DNA from: Bemisia tabaci
Taxonomy: Eukaryota; Arthropoda; Insecta; Hemiptera; Aleyrodidae
NCBI RefSeq assembly: GCF_918797505.1
Contig: NC_092794.1
Location: 806,001-870,000 of the forward strand
Reading direction: 5' to 3'
Length of the DNA: 64,000 bases
The translations under genes were made by a program, and so were the position numbers. Positions 52,499 through 63,301 of the stretch are shown here, in pieces. The notes beneath the pieces are model-generated. The model was given only the letters and a program-made list of their open reading frames with translations. It made no database searches and was not told the origin of the DNA. Numbering within the stretch: position 1 is the first letter of the stretch; the number at the start of each line of letters is the position of its first letter.

Positions 52499-53780
52499 AG
52501 GGTGTTTCAGACCACCCGTACCAGGCCTTTTTCTCGGTTGTTATAGGTCGTATGAAGTCGGAGACCGCGGGGTTGAATAGGGAATTGATCCCAAGGAATC
52601 CGAATTTTGTGGTCCCGAAACCCCCCACCCCCCTCTTGGGGGGTAAAGGGGGGGTCACGATGCTAAAAGTCACGGTTCCCGACCGAATTGACCACCCGTA
52701 CCAGGCCTTTTTCTCGGTTGTTTTAGGTCGTATGAAGTCGGAGACCGCGGGGTTGAATAGGGAATGGACCCCAAGGAATCCGAATTTCGTGGTCTCGAAC
52801 CCCCCCCCCCCACCCCCCCTTGGGGGGTAAAGGGGGGTCACGATGCTAAAAGGCACGGTTCCCGACCGAATTGCGGATTAATCGCATCAGAATTGAAAAG
52901 CACGGAAAATTTCACGTGGAATTGACCCCTAAAAATCCGTAGTCGGACCATCCAAGGCCCAAAAATTACCCCCAAAAGAGGGGGCCAGTAGCCCCCTCCT
53001 TGATTCCTCTTTGGTCTCAAAATTGATGTAGATTCTCCAGAAAAAGATGGTTTCCCAGGTAATCGACCTCGAGAAATCCAAATTTCGTGGTCCCGAAGCT
53101 CCTCCAGCTCCCCTTGGGGGGTAAACGGGGGGGCCCAATTTTAAAAACCGGGGCTCCTTTCCGAATCGCAAATTGATTGCATCCAAATTGAGGAGCAGAA
53201 CACATTTACATCTTAAGTGACTCCTAAGAGTTCTAATTGACCCCCCCTGAACGGTAGAAAGTAATCCCCTGAGGATGGGGGCCTCGCCCCCGCCAAAAAT
53301 TTCTCAGGATTCCTCTTTGGTCGCAAAATTGACTTCGATTCTCCAGAAAAAGACAGTTTCCCATGTAATCGACCCCGAGGACTCTAAATTTCATGTTCCC
53401 TGAGCTCCTCGGGGTCGATTACATGGGAGACCGTCTTTTTCTGGAGAATCGACGTCAATTTTGCGACCAAAGAGGAATCCTGAGAAATTTTTGGCGGGGG
53501 CGAGGCCCCCATCCTCAGGGGATTACTTTCTGCCGTTCAGGGGGGGTCAATTAGAACTCTTAGGAGTCACTTAAGATGTAAATGTGTTCTGCTCCTCAAT
53601 TTGGATGCAATCAATTTGCGATTCGGAAAGGAGCCCCGGTTTTTAAAATTGGGCCCCCCCTTTTACCCCCCCAAGGGGAGCTGGAGGAGCTTCGGGACCA
53701 CGAAATTTGGATTTCTTGAGGTCGATTACCTGGGAAACCGTCTTTTCCTGGAGAATTTACGTCAATTTTGAGACCTAAGA
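52499..53780. mobile_element. G/C-run foldback of the CAGGGTG family, inserted in copia A
   Basis: It starts at TATA|GGGTGTTTCAGACCACCC. The first 190 bp are directly duplicated ('accacccgtaccaggccttt' at 52511 and 52691). A modular series of 'gtcgattac', 'cccttggggggtaaa' and 'ctccagaaaaaga' blocks follows, then an inverted arm centred near 53405. The right end is truncated. No gene: frames are Pro/Gly-rich shadows. Confidence 0.75.
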
Positions 53781-55204
53781 GCTAAACTAAATAAACGCTA
53801 GAAAACCCCCCAAAAAACCCGAAAATCGAGGATTTAAGGATATGATTATGAGACATTATGCACAAATAGCCATCTACTGACACTTGATTGACTAAAAATG
53901 TGTAGGATATGCATTTACAAGTCGCAGAAACGGGTAACTAGACTTTCTCATCACCTTGACCCGGAAAACCCGCCAAAAAGGCGAAAAATCGCATTTTCTA
54001 AAAAACGGCCAAACTACAGATTACGCGTTTGGTTGTTCTTCAATCAGTAGGCTCCTAGTTGACATTGTCGCAAAAAATTCACGGGTGGTATGTTGACCGC
54101 ATGAAAAGTGTTTAAAACCCACCGTGGGTGTTCATGTGGCAACGCTATCACATGAGGTGGCAAATTTAGCAAATCGATTGATTACTGTAAAGAGGGATTA
54201 GGTTTTTTGCTATTGATTAGCTATGTCTTAATAGAGGATATTTCTGGTTGAATTCTATTAGTAGGTTCTCTTTTGGTTAAGTTACGATGATTTTTGAGAT
54301 AGTTATTTGAATGTTTTGTTTTTCAGGGATCTTGAGTGTCCGCACTGAAGTAGATACCAAGGATTTGCTGTCTTTTCAATCTCTGGACTGTTTCGCCCAG
54401 TAAGACAAGGGTCAGGAGGTTTGGATGGTTCAGCAATCGGAGGATGTGGCGATGAGTAATGGAAGATATGTAATCTTTGATGAATGGAATTTTCGCATTT
54501 TAATCTATATCGGCAAATTTAAATTAATATTTTATATTTTTCCAATTATTTTCAAACGCTTGACTACGATTTTACCGACGAAGAAACGCTTTGCGCAGTA
54601 GTTTTGCCCTAGCTTCTCCTCAAATGTTAGACTACCCTTCAATTTTGATTCTGAATTTTATATCCTCTTGATATTTTTTGTTTCAACTGACTTTTTAGAC
54701 CAGTTACATATGTATGACACGCCTTTTCTACAGAAACCTCGCCGTTTGTTCAGACACCCAAAACTACCAAGTATGTGCGACAATCTATATTATACAGCTA
54801 CAAGCAAAATCTTGGAAGCACTATTTCTGACGAACTGCCGGACCGATAAGGATGATCTTTACATGTATGTCATCTGTAGTAGATGTAGATGTGCAAGAAA
54901 TTATGAAACCCCGAACTTTTAATGTTGTAGAGCTTTTAAAGCTCATGTCACTTAAGTCCAATGTTAATAGCGTGAGAGATATGTCGTTTCCGCTAGAAAC
55001 GTCAAGGTGTGGGATTCTACCTGAGTGACTCGAATAAACAATAAAACAATGGAAAAGCTCGTGAAGAGCTCCTCATTCGAAGAGTTGAGGAACGGTGCAT
55101 CGCTCAGGGTGCAAGGTTCAAGGTCCAAGGTATAAGGTTTAACTCAGTTTTTCCTGCATTCTTCCGGCTTCGATTTGTGGCATTGGTCAATTTACTTGAT
55201 CGTA
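53781..55204. other. unassigned; one exon-like frame
   Basis: No recognised gene. After 'actttttag' a frame at 54690-54922 (MYDTPFLQKPRRLFRHPKL...) has coding-like composition but no recognisable domain. Confidence 0.25.
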
Positions 55205-55290
55205 TGAATTTATATATATATTTCGTATATTTATATATATTATATATTTATATTTTATATTTATATTTTTATTTATATAATATTTACAGC
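55205..55290. repeat. AT-only low-complexity tract
   Basis: ATATATTTATATTT units. Confidence 0.9.
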
Positions 55291-55378
55291 AGATAAACAG
55301 CAGATACAAAGTGAGAAGGCAGGCGCTGCGTCGCGTTGGGACGGACCAAATATTATTAACTGAACGGTCGAAATCCGA

Positions 55379-55410
55379 TTTTTTTTTTTTTTTTTTTTTT
55401 TATTTTTTTA
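55379..55410. repeat. poly(T) tract
   Basis: T22 followed by an A and T7; could be the tail of an unrecognised minus-strand retroposon. Confidence 0.8.
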
Positions 55411-55554
55411 ATTAAGTGTTTAAAAATAACATAATAAATGGAAGTTTCTCCAGTAAATGGACTGTGAAATTATGTACATCCAGCTATTCCTCATCATTTA
55501 CAAATCTGAGTGTTACGTCAAAAAATTTGAAATCGATGCAGCTTGAACACAAAA

Positions 55555-55809
55555 TCTTACTCTATAGTATAAAATCATAAGGGTGCCGTGTCACACTGAG
55601 GGTGTCACGCTAAATAGTAACGCTCGGTTTCTCCTCCACTCCCCGCTCCCCTCCCGCCGCGCACGCTCACATGCTTCCCGCCGTCTCTAAACCGGGTTTT
55701 CCCTAACTCTTAATGATCTTCTAACGATCTCACGATATCTGCTAATTAAAGGCGCGAAGCGCCTCTGGGGGGTTGGACCGCGGAGCGGTCAGGGGGCGCA
55801 GCCCTCTAG
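55555..55809 (+). mobile_element. non-autonomous Helitron, 255 bp (second copy of the 5294 family)
   Basis: A|TCTTACTCTATAGTATAAAA at the 5' end and CTAG|T at the 3' end. Hairpins are GGCGC-GAA-GCGCC (55751), ACCGC-GGA-GCGGT (55777) and GGGGGC-GCA-GCCCTC (55792). Confidence 0.9.
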
Positions 55810-55931
55810 TGGTGTATTAAAATGGAAGAACATTTTTGCCTATACATATGCGTATAGGGCCCGCGAGGCGGGCCTGAGGCGCCCTCCCGAGGGTTGGGCA
55901 GCGTAGCGGTTAGGGGGCAGGGCCCCCTACT
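55810..55931 (+). mobile_element. Helitron 3' end, diverged
   Basis: Hairpin GCCCGC-GAG-GCGGGC (about 55860), an imperfect CAGC-GTA-GCGG (about 55899) and a terminal GGGGG/CCCCC hairpin ending CTAC before T. A 5' end was not found; it may have inserted at or read past the preceding Helitron end. Confidence 0.55.
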
Positions 55932-56845
55932 TTTATAATATACATGTCACATTTTTCCTTATGTATATGGATTAGGTCATTAGGTGTCATTGATGTTCTG
56001 GCGATTATGTCAAGTAACTATTTTAAATAATTAAATAAATTCAAAGAAATGAAATTATTCAACTCCACCGCAGGCCTGACTTATCTGTTTTATTTATTTA
56101 TTTATTTTTTTTTGTTCTGTTCAGCCTCATCTTCCTTTATTAAAAAAAGCAGCTTGTTTTCTTCAATTTTGAGTATTTCTTATGGCTTCGTTTTAGGCGT
56201 GTCATTTATGTGATGGATTTTGAATTGCTGGCAATTCAGTCCTCTGGGTTTGTCAATTTCATTCAGCAGGATTGGTTCTGAGTGAGTCCTGTCCTTTCAT
56301 CTGTAACAGTTTATCTATGTGGAGTTGCTACTCTAGAGTGTCTTATCTCTTTGATTTTATTTGTAACTGCTCTTTCCTTGTCATTAGGAACCTTATACTT
56401 GTGTTCATATATCTTGCTATGCGCAAAAGATGATCTCACCCGTTGATTAAAGTCAATCAAAGCAGTTGATCCTGTATGAATCGTTTGTCCGTTTAAGTGT
56501 TAGTAAACAAATCTCATTTCTCTTATTACGCAAGTAAACCTGACCGCTTTCTCTATGGCTTGTCGCTGCTTTGTTCACACATATTGTTTAAGACCCCAAT
56601 AACTCCAGGTGAGAAATCAACAATTGAAGGGAGTCTTAAACGTCATCGACAAGAAAGCTGAGCCACTGAATATTTCTTGAGAACTAAGGTTGTGCATTAG
56701 ATGAAAACAGCAGATCAGTGTTCTGCCTTCCCCCTAATATTTTAGGAGCCATCTACTTATTTTATGAGCCAAATTAAATTTTTGCATACGGGCCATGGCG
56801 AATGAAAATTTGCTTCCCAATTGTGACTTAAATCTGTCCAATTTT
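55932..56845. other. unassigned AT-rich stretch
   Basis: No gene, RNA or repeat recognised. Confidence 0.3.
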
Positions 56846-56929
56846 TTAGGTGCCACGATGGTCCAGTCCCCCCCCCCCATTTTTAGGCGCCAAGGCCCGA
56901 TTTTTAGAGGCATTTGGCGCATGGCGCCC

Positions 56930-58083
56930 GGAGAAGGCAAAACACTGCAGCAGATTGAGCTGTAAGGTTGGACCATCCAGGTGAACGTTAAGCACCTCGG
57001 CGTCCCGTCGATCCGACCGCTCCGAGGCCATGGTCGCTAGCCGGGTACCGATTACCCGCGTTGTGACCAATCCCGGGAGCCGAAACCGGTTATTCCTGGC
57101 GAGACGTTCTCTGAGGTGTCTTAAAACGTGTACCATATCGAATGGATTCTGCGACTCGGGCCCAGCGAAGAGTACGTAGACGATTGACGGGACTCGAGTC
57201 ATCATCTCCGTCGTGATTATTGCCCTTCTTCGCCGACGACTTCTTCTCCGCGGTGGTATCCCGAGGGCCTCTCTCTTTTCAGTCAGGAGCTCATTGCTGG
57301 GGAAACGCAAGCGGGGTACTATGATTGCCACTGGCCTCTTGTTCTCCCGGGCAGTGGCTGTAGTCGCTCAGATCAGCGGGCTGGACTCCAACGACTCGGT
57401 CGAGCAACGGGACCACGTGGAGCTCCCTCTGCAGGGCTTCTTCCGTTGGGCGGCTCCGAAAGGATTCGGAAGGCGTCCCAGAAACTTCCGAAGCTCGGCG
57501 CCCGTTGTAAATGGCTAGTGATGCCAGTAACGCTTCGCTGAGGTGTACGAAACTATGCTTGGTGACACTGTACGGTAGAGGAGCGGCGTACCGGTCGACG
57601 AGCAGCTTAGCCTCGTGGAACATGGCATGTATGTCGGTGGAGATGGGGATTTCAGCGGGGTTGGCGCAGCGTTGTGAGGGTTGCGTGCTTCCTTATGTCG
57701 ACCGGCCACGCACTGCTTAGAAGGTCGTCGAACCGCCGACACTCCTCTATGACTTCTTTCTTCCTCTCCTCCGGTAGCTCCTTAGACATGGACGTCTCCT
57801 CACGCCTCAGGTATACGGCGTCATGGAGGTGAGCGAGCAACCGGTCTACGGTCCCCGATGTTGTGACTCGGTGGGTGGCTGGGTCGAAACCGGAAATGGC
57901 TTTGGCTCCGGCCAGGACAGCGGGGTAGTTCGCCGGGACGACGCAATTCTCGAGGCTTCCGATAACTTCGGGCGCCTCGTGGCGGACGGCAGTTAGGAAC
58001 CTACAGCAGTCGTTGAACCGCGTCAAAGCCGCGTCTTCTGACCTCTTGTTCGCATCGTGGCCCCAGCGAAACCTGGCCACCAA
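56930..58083 (-). pseudogene. Crypton-like tyrosine-recombinase gene, frameshifted
   Basis: GC-rich minus-strand pieces read in order 58083-57652, 57623-57291 and 57331-about 56930, in three different frames. They show 'GAKAISGFDPATH', 'FDDLLSSAWPVDIRKHA', 'PAEIPISTDIHAMFHEAKLL' and 'SEALLASLAIYNGRRASEVS'. The last is the recombinase motif carrying the first catalytic Arg (L.. .N.RR.(G/S)E). The third piece, 'MVHVLRHLRERLARNNRF', may come from the C-terminal half, but the HxxR and Tyr motifs are not visible. Crypton-derived proteins of this type are widespread in invertebrates. At least two frameshifts make it non-functional. Higher GC than its surroundings suggests a separate origin. Confidence 0.55.
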
Positions 58084-59186
58084 CCGTATGGTAAAGGGGT
58101 CCGAGATAGTGGATGCTGGATCAGCGGCTCGCTCGGGTGGCCCACTTTTGGCATGTCGGAAATATGAACTGTGCCGCCCCCTAGATTTGTTCCATTTGAC
58201 CGGAAAAAGATCCCCACCAAGTTTCAGACCTCTCGGATAATATTCAGTGGCGGTGCATCGGCCTTGAAGTTGCCTCGCGGGAAGTTCGAATTATTGGGAA
58301 ATGTCATTTTCTGCCGTTTGGCGGAACCGCGCCTGACCCTGATTAAATGATCTCATGGTCTTAAATTTTTTTCTTTTTTTACAGGCTCACTTTATTAGGT
58401 ACCTTTAGGAAATGTGAACAGTTTTGACTTGGGTTGTCAGAAACAGTTGCTTTTCATGTCCGAAAATCGTGTCAAAGCACAACCGCAACTTTCAAGTTTT
58501 GAAAAGTAGCGTTTTCCCTCCGCTTCGCTGGACCTTTTAGACGTGATGAAAAGGTCGCACAGTCTTTAAACTCTTTCTCCTGGGACAATTTTTTCCGTAA
58601 TTTTAGAGAATGTCAACTATTTTTACGGATTGTTTTGAGAAAAACTCATTTTCATACCATAAAATCATGGGAAAGGGCAAGCTGGCACAAAACTTCAATA
58701 CCGTGATTTGCTCTTAAAATGATCAGAAATATTTCTGGCGGCACGAAGTACATATTTTTCTTATCCTACTTATCCATTTACACCCCCCCCCCCTCATCCC
58801 ACACATCAAACAATAATCATTAATATTTTTCATGCCTAATTAGGGGGCTTATGCGAGATGTTGGACGCCACAAGTATTTTTGGGTGTTTATAAGTAAACC
58901 GGATTGTTGCAAAAATCGAAACCGCTAAATAATCACAAAAAGGAGGAATTATATTTTACAATATTCGATCGTTAGAGTTTTGTAGCCTTTAATTGCTTTG
59001 AAATGTATAATGGAGGTGCGGGCGAAAAATAGATATTAGATGGAGTAAAATTTTAATTTTCACCTTTTTCAAAAAAAACTAGGCACAAATTCAAATAAAA
59101 AATTAAAAGATCCTAGACATTGATAGTCTGTGGGCAAATTCATGATTTGCATTTTTACAGGACTAACAGTTAAAACCCTTTTGACA
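58084..59186. other. unassigned
   Basis: 58084-58340 stays GC-rich and may be the upstream part of the recombinase unit. The rest is AT-rich with a C9 run near 58790 and nothing recognised. Confidence 0.3.
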
Positions 59187-60342
59187 TTATGTTGTTTTGT
59201 CGATTTTGTGGAATACTTGTCTATACTCTGCTACTTCCTGCATTGTACTTTCCCGCTGAGTTTCATCCTTCGTCAAAATGTTCTCGCACTCGTCTATTAA
59301 CTTTATACCGCGTTCGGCCACGACATTGATGACTTTAATTTATTTAACAATATCACTGTAGATTTTGCATGACTCGTTTTCATTCCAGCTTGCCGGATCA
59401 TTGGCTAAGAAATCATCCGGAAGCTCCATTCTCAACCAAAATAAGTTTGAATCATTATTTGGGAAGACAAGAATTTTTTTTCTGTGCAAATCAAGGATAT
59501 ATGTAAATTTTACCTTCTTAGCTCCCTCAGACAGTGGGTTATAGTTTTTCAATGCCTCAACCGTTTTCCTTTTTTCATATACAGAGACATTGTCGTCGAA
59601 AAATGCTAAGGGGGAAATTTCAGGTGCCAAGTACCACAAATTGATTTTTAATTTTAGATAGTACAGCTGCAGATATGTCAGCGTCAATTTCCTTTTACTC
59701 GATCCCTTTTTTAGCGAATGTAAGGTCCAATTTTGAAGCTTTATGGGGGAAAGGAATCACAAACTATGCCTGGATGTACAACTTTACAATAAATATGCAT
59801 ACATCTTTCAGACTAGCTTCTTCTTCTGGAGGCATATCAAATTGTTCCCTGAATAGATATGTTTTTAAGGTGTGAATCGCTTTGGCCATCCAACGTCTCT
59901 GATTATAAGCACCCAGTGCACTAAAGTTCACGTTCTTTGTTTCACCAAAAATCACCATAGCTAGTACGAGGAATTCCTCATAATCGTCACGAGGTTGCCT
60001 AAAACGATTTAGCAACTTCTCTATAAAATTTAATATCTCAGCATGGTCATTTGCAAAAACATCTATATCGTCGTCAAAAGTAAAACATTTGAAATTCGTT
60101 TGATTAATTTCCTGCGATTTTTTTAAAAAAAATCTTTGGAACAAAGTAATATTAGGCCGAGCACAGTTGGGAATTATACATTCAAAAGCAGCTTTCGAGT
60201 ACAGCTCATAAACATGGTGGCGACATGGGAAACAGAGCAATGCCCTTTTAACCATTTGACTGAGTGACTGAACTGACTGAGAAAGCTCACACGATGAGTT
60301 ATATCGGAGCGAGAACCTATAACTAAGTACATGAGTGCTCAA
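59187..60342 (-). pseudogene. CRHH-type orphan gene of mobile origin, two frames and one stop
   Basis: The first minus-strand frame (60342-59764, 192 codons) contains 'KRALLCFPCRHHVYELYSKA', 'RPNITLFQRFFLK' and 'VFGETKNVNFSALGAYNQRR'-type blocks. The second (59687-59340) has 'LWYLAPEISPLAFFDD' and 'LRMELPDDFLANDPASW', then a TAA (59340) and in-frame continuation 'VVAERGIKLIDECENILTKD' to a stop at 59187. I associate this pattern (CRHH..E, then ..AERG..LI..(F/C)N..LT.(N/D)E.Q) with a multi-copy uncharacterised protein family in aphids and other invertebrates, probably transposon-derived. The function is unknown. One frameshift and one stop make this copy a pseudogene. It abuts the truncated end of copia B. 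Confidence 0.5.
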
Positions 60343-60344
60343 AT

Positions 60345-60713
60345 TTGATTTTGATAGGGTATATTAGTCATTTCGGCCATTTCTGTTTGTGATTAATTTT
60401 TGTCTTGCTCTTGAGATTTTTTGCTGTCATTTTCAACAGGCATTTAAGGCGTAGGTATTGAATTACAATCTGACATGTTAAATCTTTCAAGAAGTCTAAG
60501 AATATAGGTTTTCTGATTGACAATGATTTCTTTGGAATTTTCGTCTTCTTTTACACTCATTCTTAAGAACAATTTTACTGGACCTAGATCTCTAACGTTA
60601 AAGTTGTTTGCAATTTCCTTCTTGAAGTGAGAAAATGTTCAATCACATTTATTGAGGACAATGAAATCGTCAACATAAACACCAACAATAATGGTTGACG
60701 ACTTATTAACTTT
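60345..60713 (-). pseudogene. copia B reverse transcriptase, catalytic-palm and C-terminal part
   Basis: Directly beside the TRIM the minus strand reads 'VGVYVDDFIVLNKC', the YVDD catalytic motif, and then 'DLGPVKLFLRMSV', 'TYILRLLERFNMSDC' and 'MTNIPYQNQI'. Stops occur after IPTP and further on. Too short for the ORF to be intact. Confidence 0.8.
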
Positions 60714-60962
60714 TGTGGCGGCTAGCCACCACTCCGCCAACCAGCGCAGCTCATTGGCTGCAGCTCGACGCTGCCACGGCTATATCTGGCCGCGAGCTCA
60801 TCTCACCTGTCACTCCGCGCCCGTACGTCTAACGGGACTCACGTCGTCGCACGTCACCTCACAGCACGCAGCGGATATTATGCAGCCGGCCGGCTTGCCC
60901 TTTCCAACGGCCCCTCTCAGGGCCACCACATCTCGAGCATCTCTCATGGCTTATTAGTCCAT
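60714..60962 (+). repeat. 5' LTR of the TRIM-like element
   Basis: TGTGGCGGCTAGCC ... TTAGTCCAT(A); GC-rich; a near-identical copy is at 61401. Confidence 0.85.
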
Positions 60963-61400
60963 ATTGGTGACTCCCGACTCGAACACGCACCTTGCACCTT
61001 CTGATATCCAACATAGCACTGCACTGAAGACTCTCTCGCACTTGCCCATCCCAAGGACACGAGATCTACCATGGTCCAGTCACCTGATCAACTCAGCTTT
61101 GAACTTTGACAGTACCAAGCACGCATCCCACGCACTTGTCTCTCCGCAGCGCACACACTCACTCCAACAGCTGCCGCCGTACCCCGGGTTTGGTTGTCCC
61201 CGCAGCGCGTACCCAGCTCGTTGTCGAAGCACGCACTTGCTCGGAGAGTCAACGGATCCATTGCCACGCAGCATCACTTCGTCACCCGGGTTTTCTGGTT
61301 TTCCCCGGTCTGCTGACACGCACGCTGGTGGCCCACTACCAACATCTCACTTCTTCTCGTCCTTCACCCTGCAGACTCCGTCTTCACCCAAGGGGAGTGT

Positions 61401-61649
61401 TGTGGCGGCTAGCCACCACTCCGCCAACCAGCGCAGCTCATTGGCTGCAGCTCGACGCTGCCACGGCTATATCTAGCCGCGAGCTCATCTCACCTGTCAC
61501 TCCGCGCCCGTACGTCTAACGGGACTCACGTCGTCGCACGTCACCTCACAGCACGCAGCGGATATTATGCAGCCGGCCGGCTTGCCCTTTCCAACGGCCC
61601 TTCTCAGGGCCACCACATCTCGAGCATCTCTCATGGCTTATTAGTCCAT
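61401..61649 (+). repeat. 3' LTR of the TRIM-like element
   Basis: Same sequence as the 5' LTR except about two substitutions (ATCTGGCC/ATCTAGCC and GCCCCTC/GCCCTTC). Confidence 0.85.
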
Positions 61650-61650
61650 A

Positions 61651-62249
61651 CTTTGAAGTGAACGCAAGGTTAATGAGCAGATTTTATGAATCCTTTTGTC
61701 AAAGTATCATCAACCTTGATATAGAATTGCTTAGATGCTTGTTTAAGGCTACAGAGAGCTCCACTGAGTAAGCACACTTTATCTCCTTGATCTTATAAAG
61801 CCCTCAGGTTGCTCCAAAGAAATACATTCGTCTAAGCTACTAGAGAGAAATGCATTACTAACATCGAAATGATTGATATGTACGAGTAGGTTAAGTTCAG
61901 CTGCTGATGCAAATAAATAGCGAACCGTTGAATGTCTAACAACCGGGGAGTAATTGTCAGAATAATCTAAGCCTTCAATCTGATCTTAACCTTTGGCACA
62001 AAGCCTTGCTTTGTACCGTACAATATTATTGGCGGAATCTCTTTTAATTTTGAAGACCCATTTGAATTTCTTTGGTTTTCTATCGAAGGGACGATTGACA
62101 AGGGTCACTGCTTGATTTCTTAAGGAAGAATCATATTCTTCTTTCAAGGCCATTTCCCACTTATTACTATCATTACCAGAAAGAGCCTCCTTGACAGTTT
62201 TTGGCTCTCTATTAACCTCACCTACAGAATTACAATTAGTGAAATACAA
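61651..62249 (-). pseudogene. copia B reverse transcriptase, N-terminal and fingers
   Basis: 'NKWEMALKEEYDSSLRNQAV', 'KKFKWVFKIKRDS', 'YKARLCAKG', a stop (TAA, 61986), then in frame 'DYSDNYSPVVRHSTVR' and 'HFDVSNAFLSSSLDE', which includes the first catalytic Asp. Another stop lies beside 'PCVHFK' at the TRIM boundary; the reading continues into YVDD on the other side of the TRIM. Confidence 0.85.
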
Positions 62250-62466
62250 GTGATAGTCAGCTAACTTACCTGGAAGTTTTCGATTTCATTGTGGATGCCA
62301 TGGTTCATCTGAGAGACTACTAGCAGTACCAATGTCACTGTCACTTTCAGAGTCTTCTGCGGACTGATCATGAGGTGTCGGAATTTAAGGCGGTAGGTCA
62401 TGGATCTGAGGATTAAAGAGTGAAGATTCGACGAGTGGAAAGGACGCCATCTGCTTTTCAACATTA

Positions 62467-63301
62467 TCAATTTGTGTAGATGCACAACGCACACGGTGCT
62501 GAGTCTCGGGATTGCCTATCGATGGAGGCTTCATAAGAAATGACGTCCCGTGACTTAATAATTTTCCGCGGTTTGGAGGGATCAACAAGGCGATATCCTT
62601 TAGTTTTCTCACAGTAACCGACAAAAATACACTCTTGACTTTTAGGATCCAACTTAGTACGAAGTTGCCTAGCAACATGTGCGGAAGCGACACAATCGAA
62701 CACTCTTAAATGAGACAGGTCTACTTTTTTGCCAGTCCATGCTTCTTCTGGAGTTTGATCTATCACTGAACGATGAGGACTGCAATTTTTGAGGTAAACC
62801 GCTTTGTTAGCAGCTTCGGCCCAATATTGTTTAGAGAGGTTAGCTTCTTGTAACAAGCAACGTGTTTTTTTCGACAATCGATCGATTTGTTCGTTCTGCC
62901 ACACCGTTTTGTTCCGGAGTATACGGCACATTTAGTTGGTGACGTACACCATTAGTAGACAATAATTCGATCATCTCGGAACGAAGATATTCACCACCAT
63001 TGTCGGACCGCAATATTTTAATTTCTGAACCGGTTGCATTTTCAACCAACGCTTTGAAACTTTTAAACACATCAAAAACTTCGCTCTTTTGTTGTAAAAA
63101 GTAAGCAAACATTTTGCGAGAAAGTTCATCAACAAAGATTAACATCCAGCGTTTACCGCTTAACGAATTAACACTCATTGGACTGTGTAAGTCACTATGA
63201 ACAATTTCTAGCAGTTCTGTGGCACGCGTTGCCTTACACTTTTTAAATGGTTTCCTGCACTTGGTTTGGAGAAGTTCACACCAATGGCTAAGCCTTTGCA
63301 T
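62467..63301 (-). pseudogene. copia B integrase, frameshifted
   Basis: Core motifs of a DDE integrase: 'EIVHSDLHSPM' (first Asp), 'KILRSDNGGEYL' (second Asp) and 'NGVAERTNRSIVE' (Glu). A frameshift near 62880 moves the frame to 'LSKQYWAEAANKAVYLKNC', 'LRVFDCVASAHV' and 'ECIFVGYCEKTKGYRLVDP', the family's post-core region. Confidence 0.9.

Larger units (their letters stand above)
60714..61650 (+). mobile_element. TRIM-like LTR element, 936 bp, inserted in copia B
   Basis: Two direct 249-250-bp LTRs (60714-60962, 61401-61649) differ at only about two positions. The flanks share ACTTT as a 4-5-bp duplication. The internal 438 bp begins with a TTGGTGACTCC primer-site-like motif and ends with a purine tract AAGGGGAG before the 3' LTR. 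It encodes no gag or pol: long frames on both strands (e.g. 170 codons) are compositional. The primer-site motif resembles that of Mag/gypsy-type elements, a possible helper (inference). The strand is set by primer site and purine tract. Confidence 0.85.

Noticed and set aside
57213..57518. + strand frames across the GC-rich block
   Set aside because: They are antisense shadows of the minus-strand recombinase-like frames.
60964..61519. Open frames of 137 and 170 codons between the TRIM LTRs
   Set aside because: Ser/His/Pro/Thr-rich, overlapping on both strands and running into the LTR; no gag, protease or RT motifs. They are by-products of GC-rich composition.
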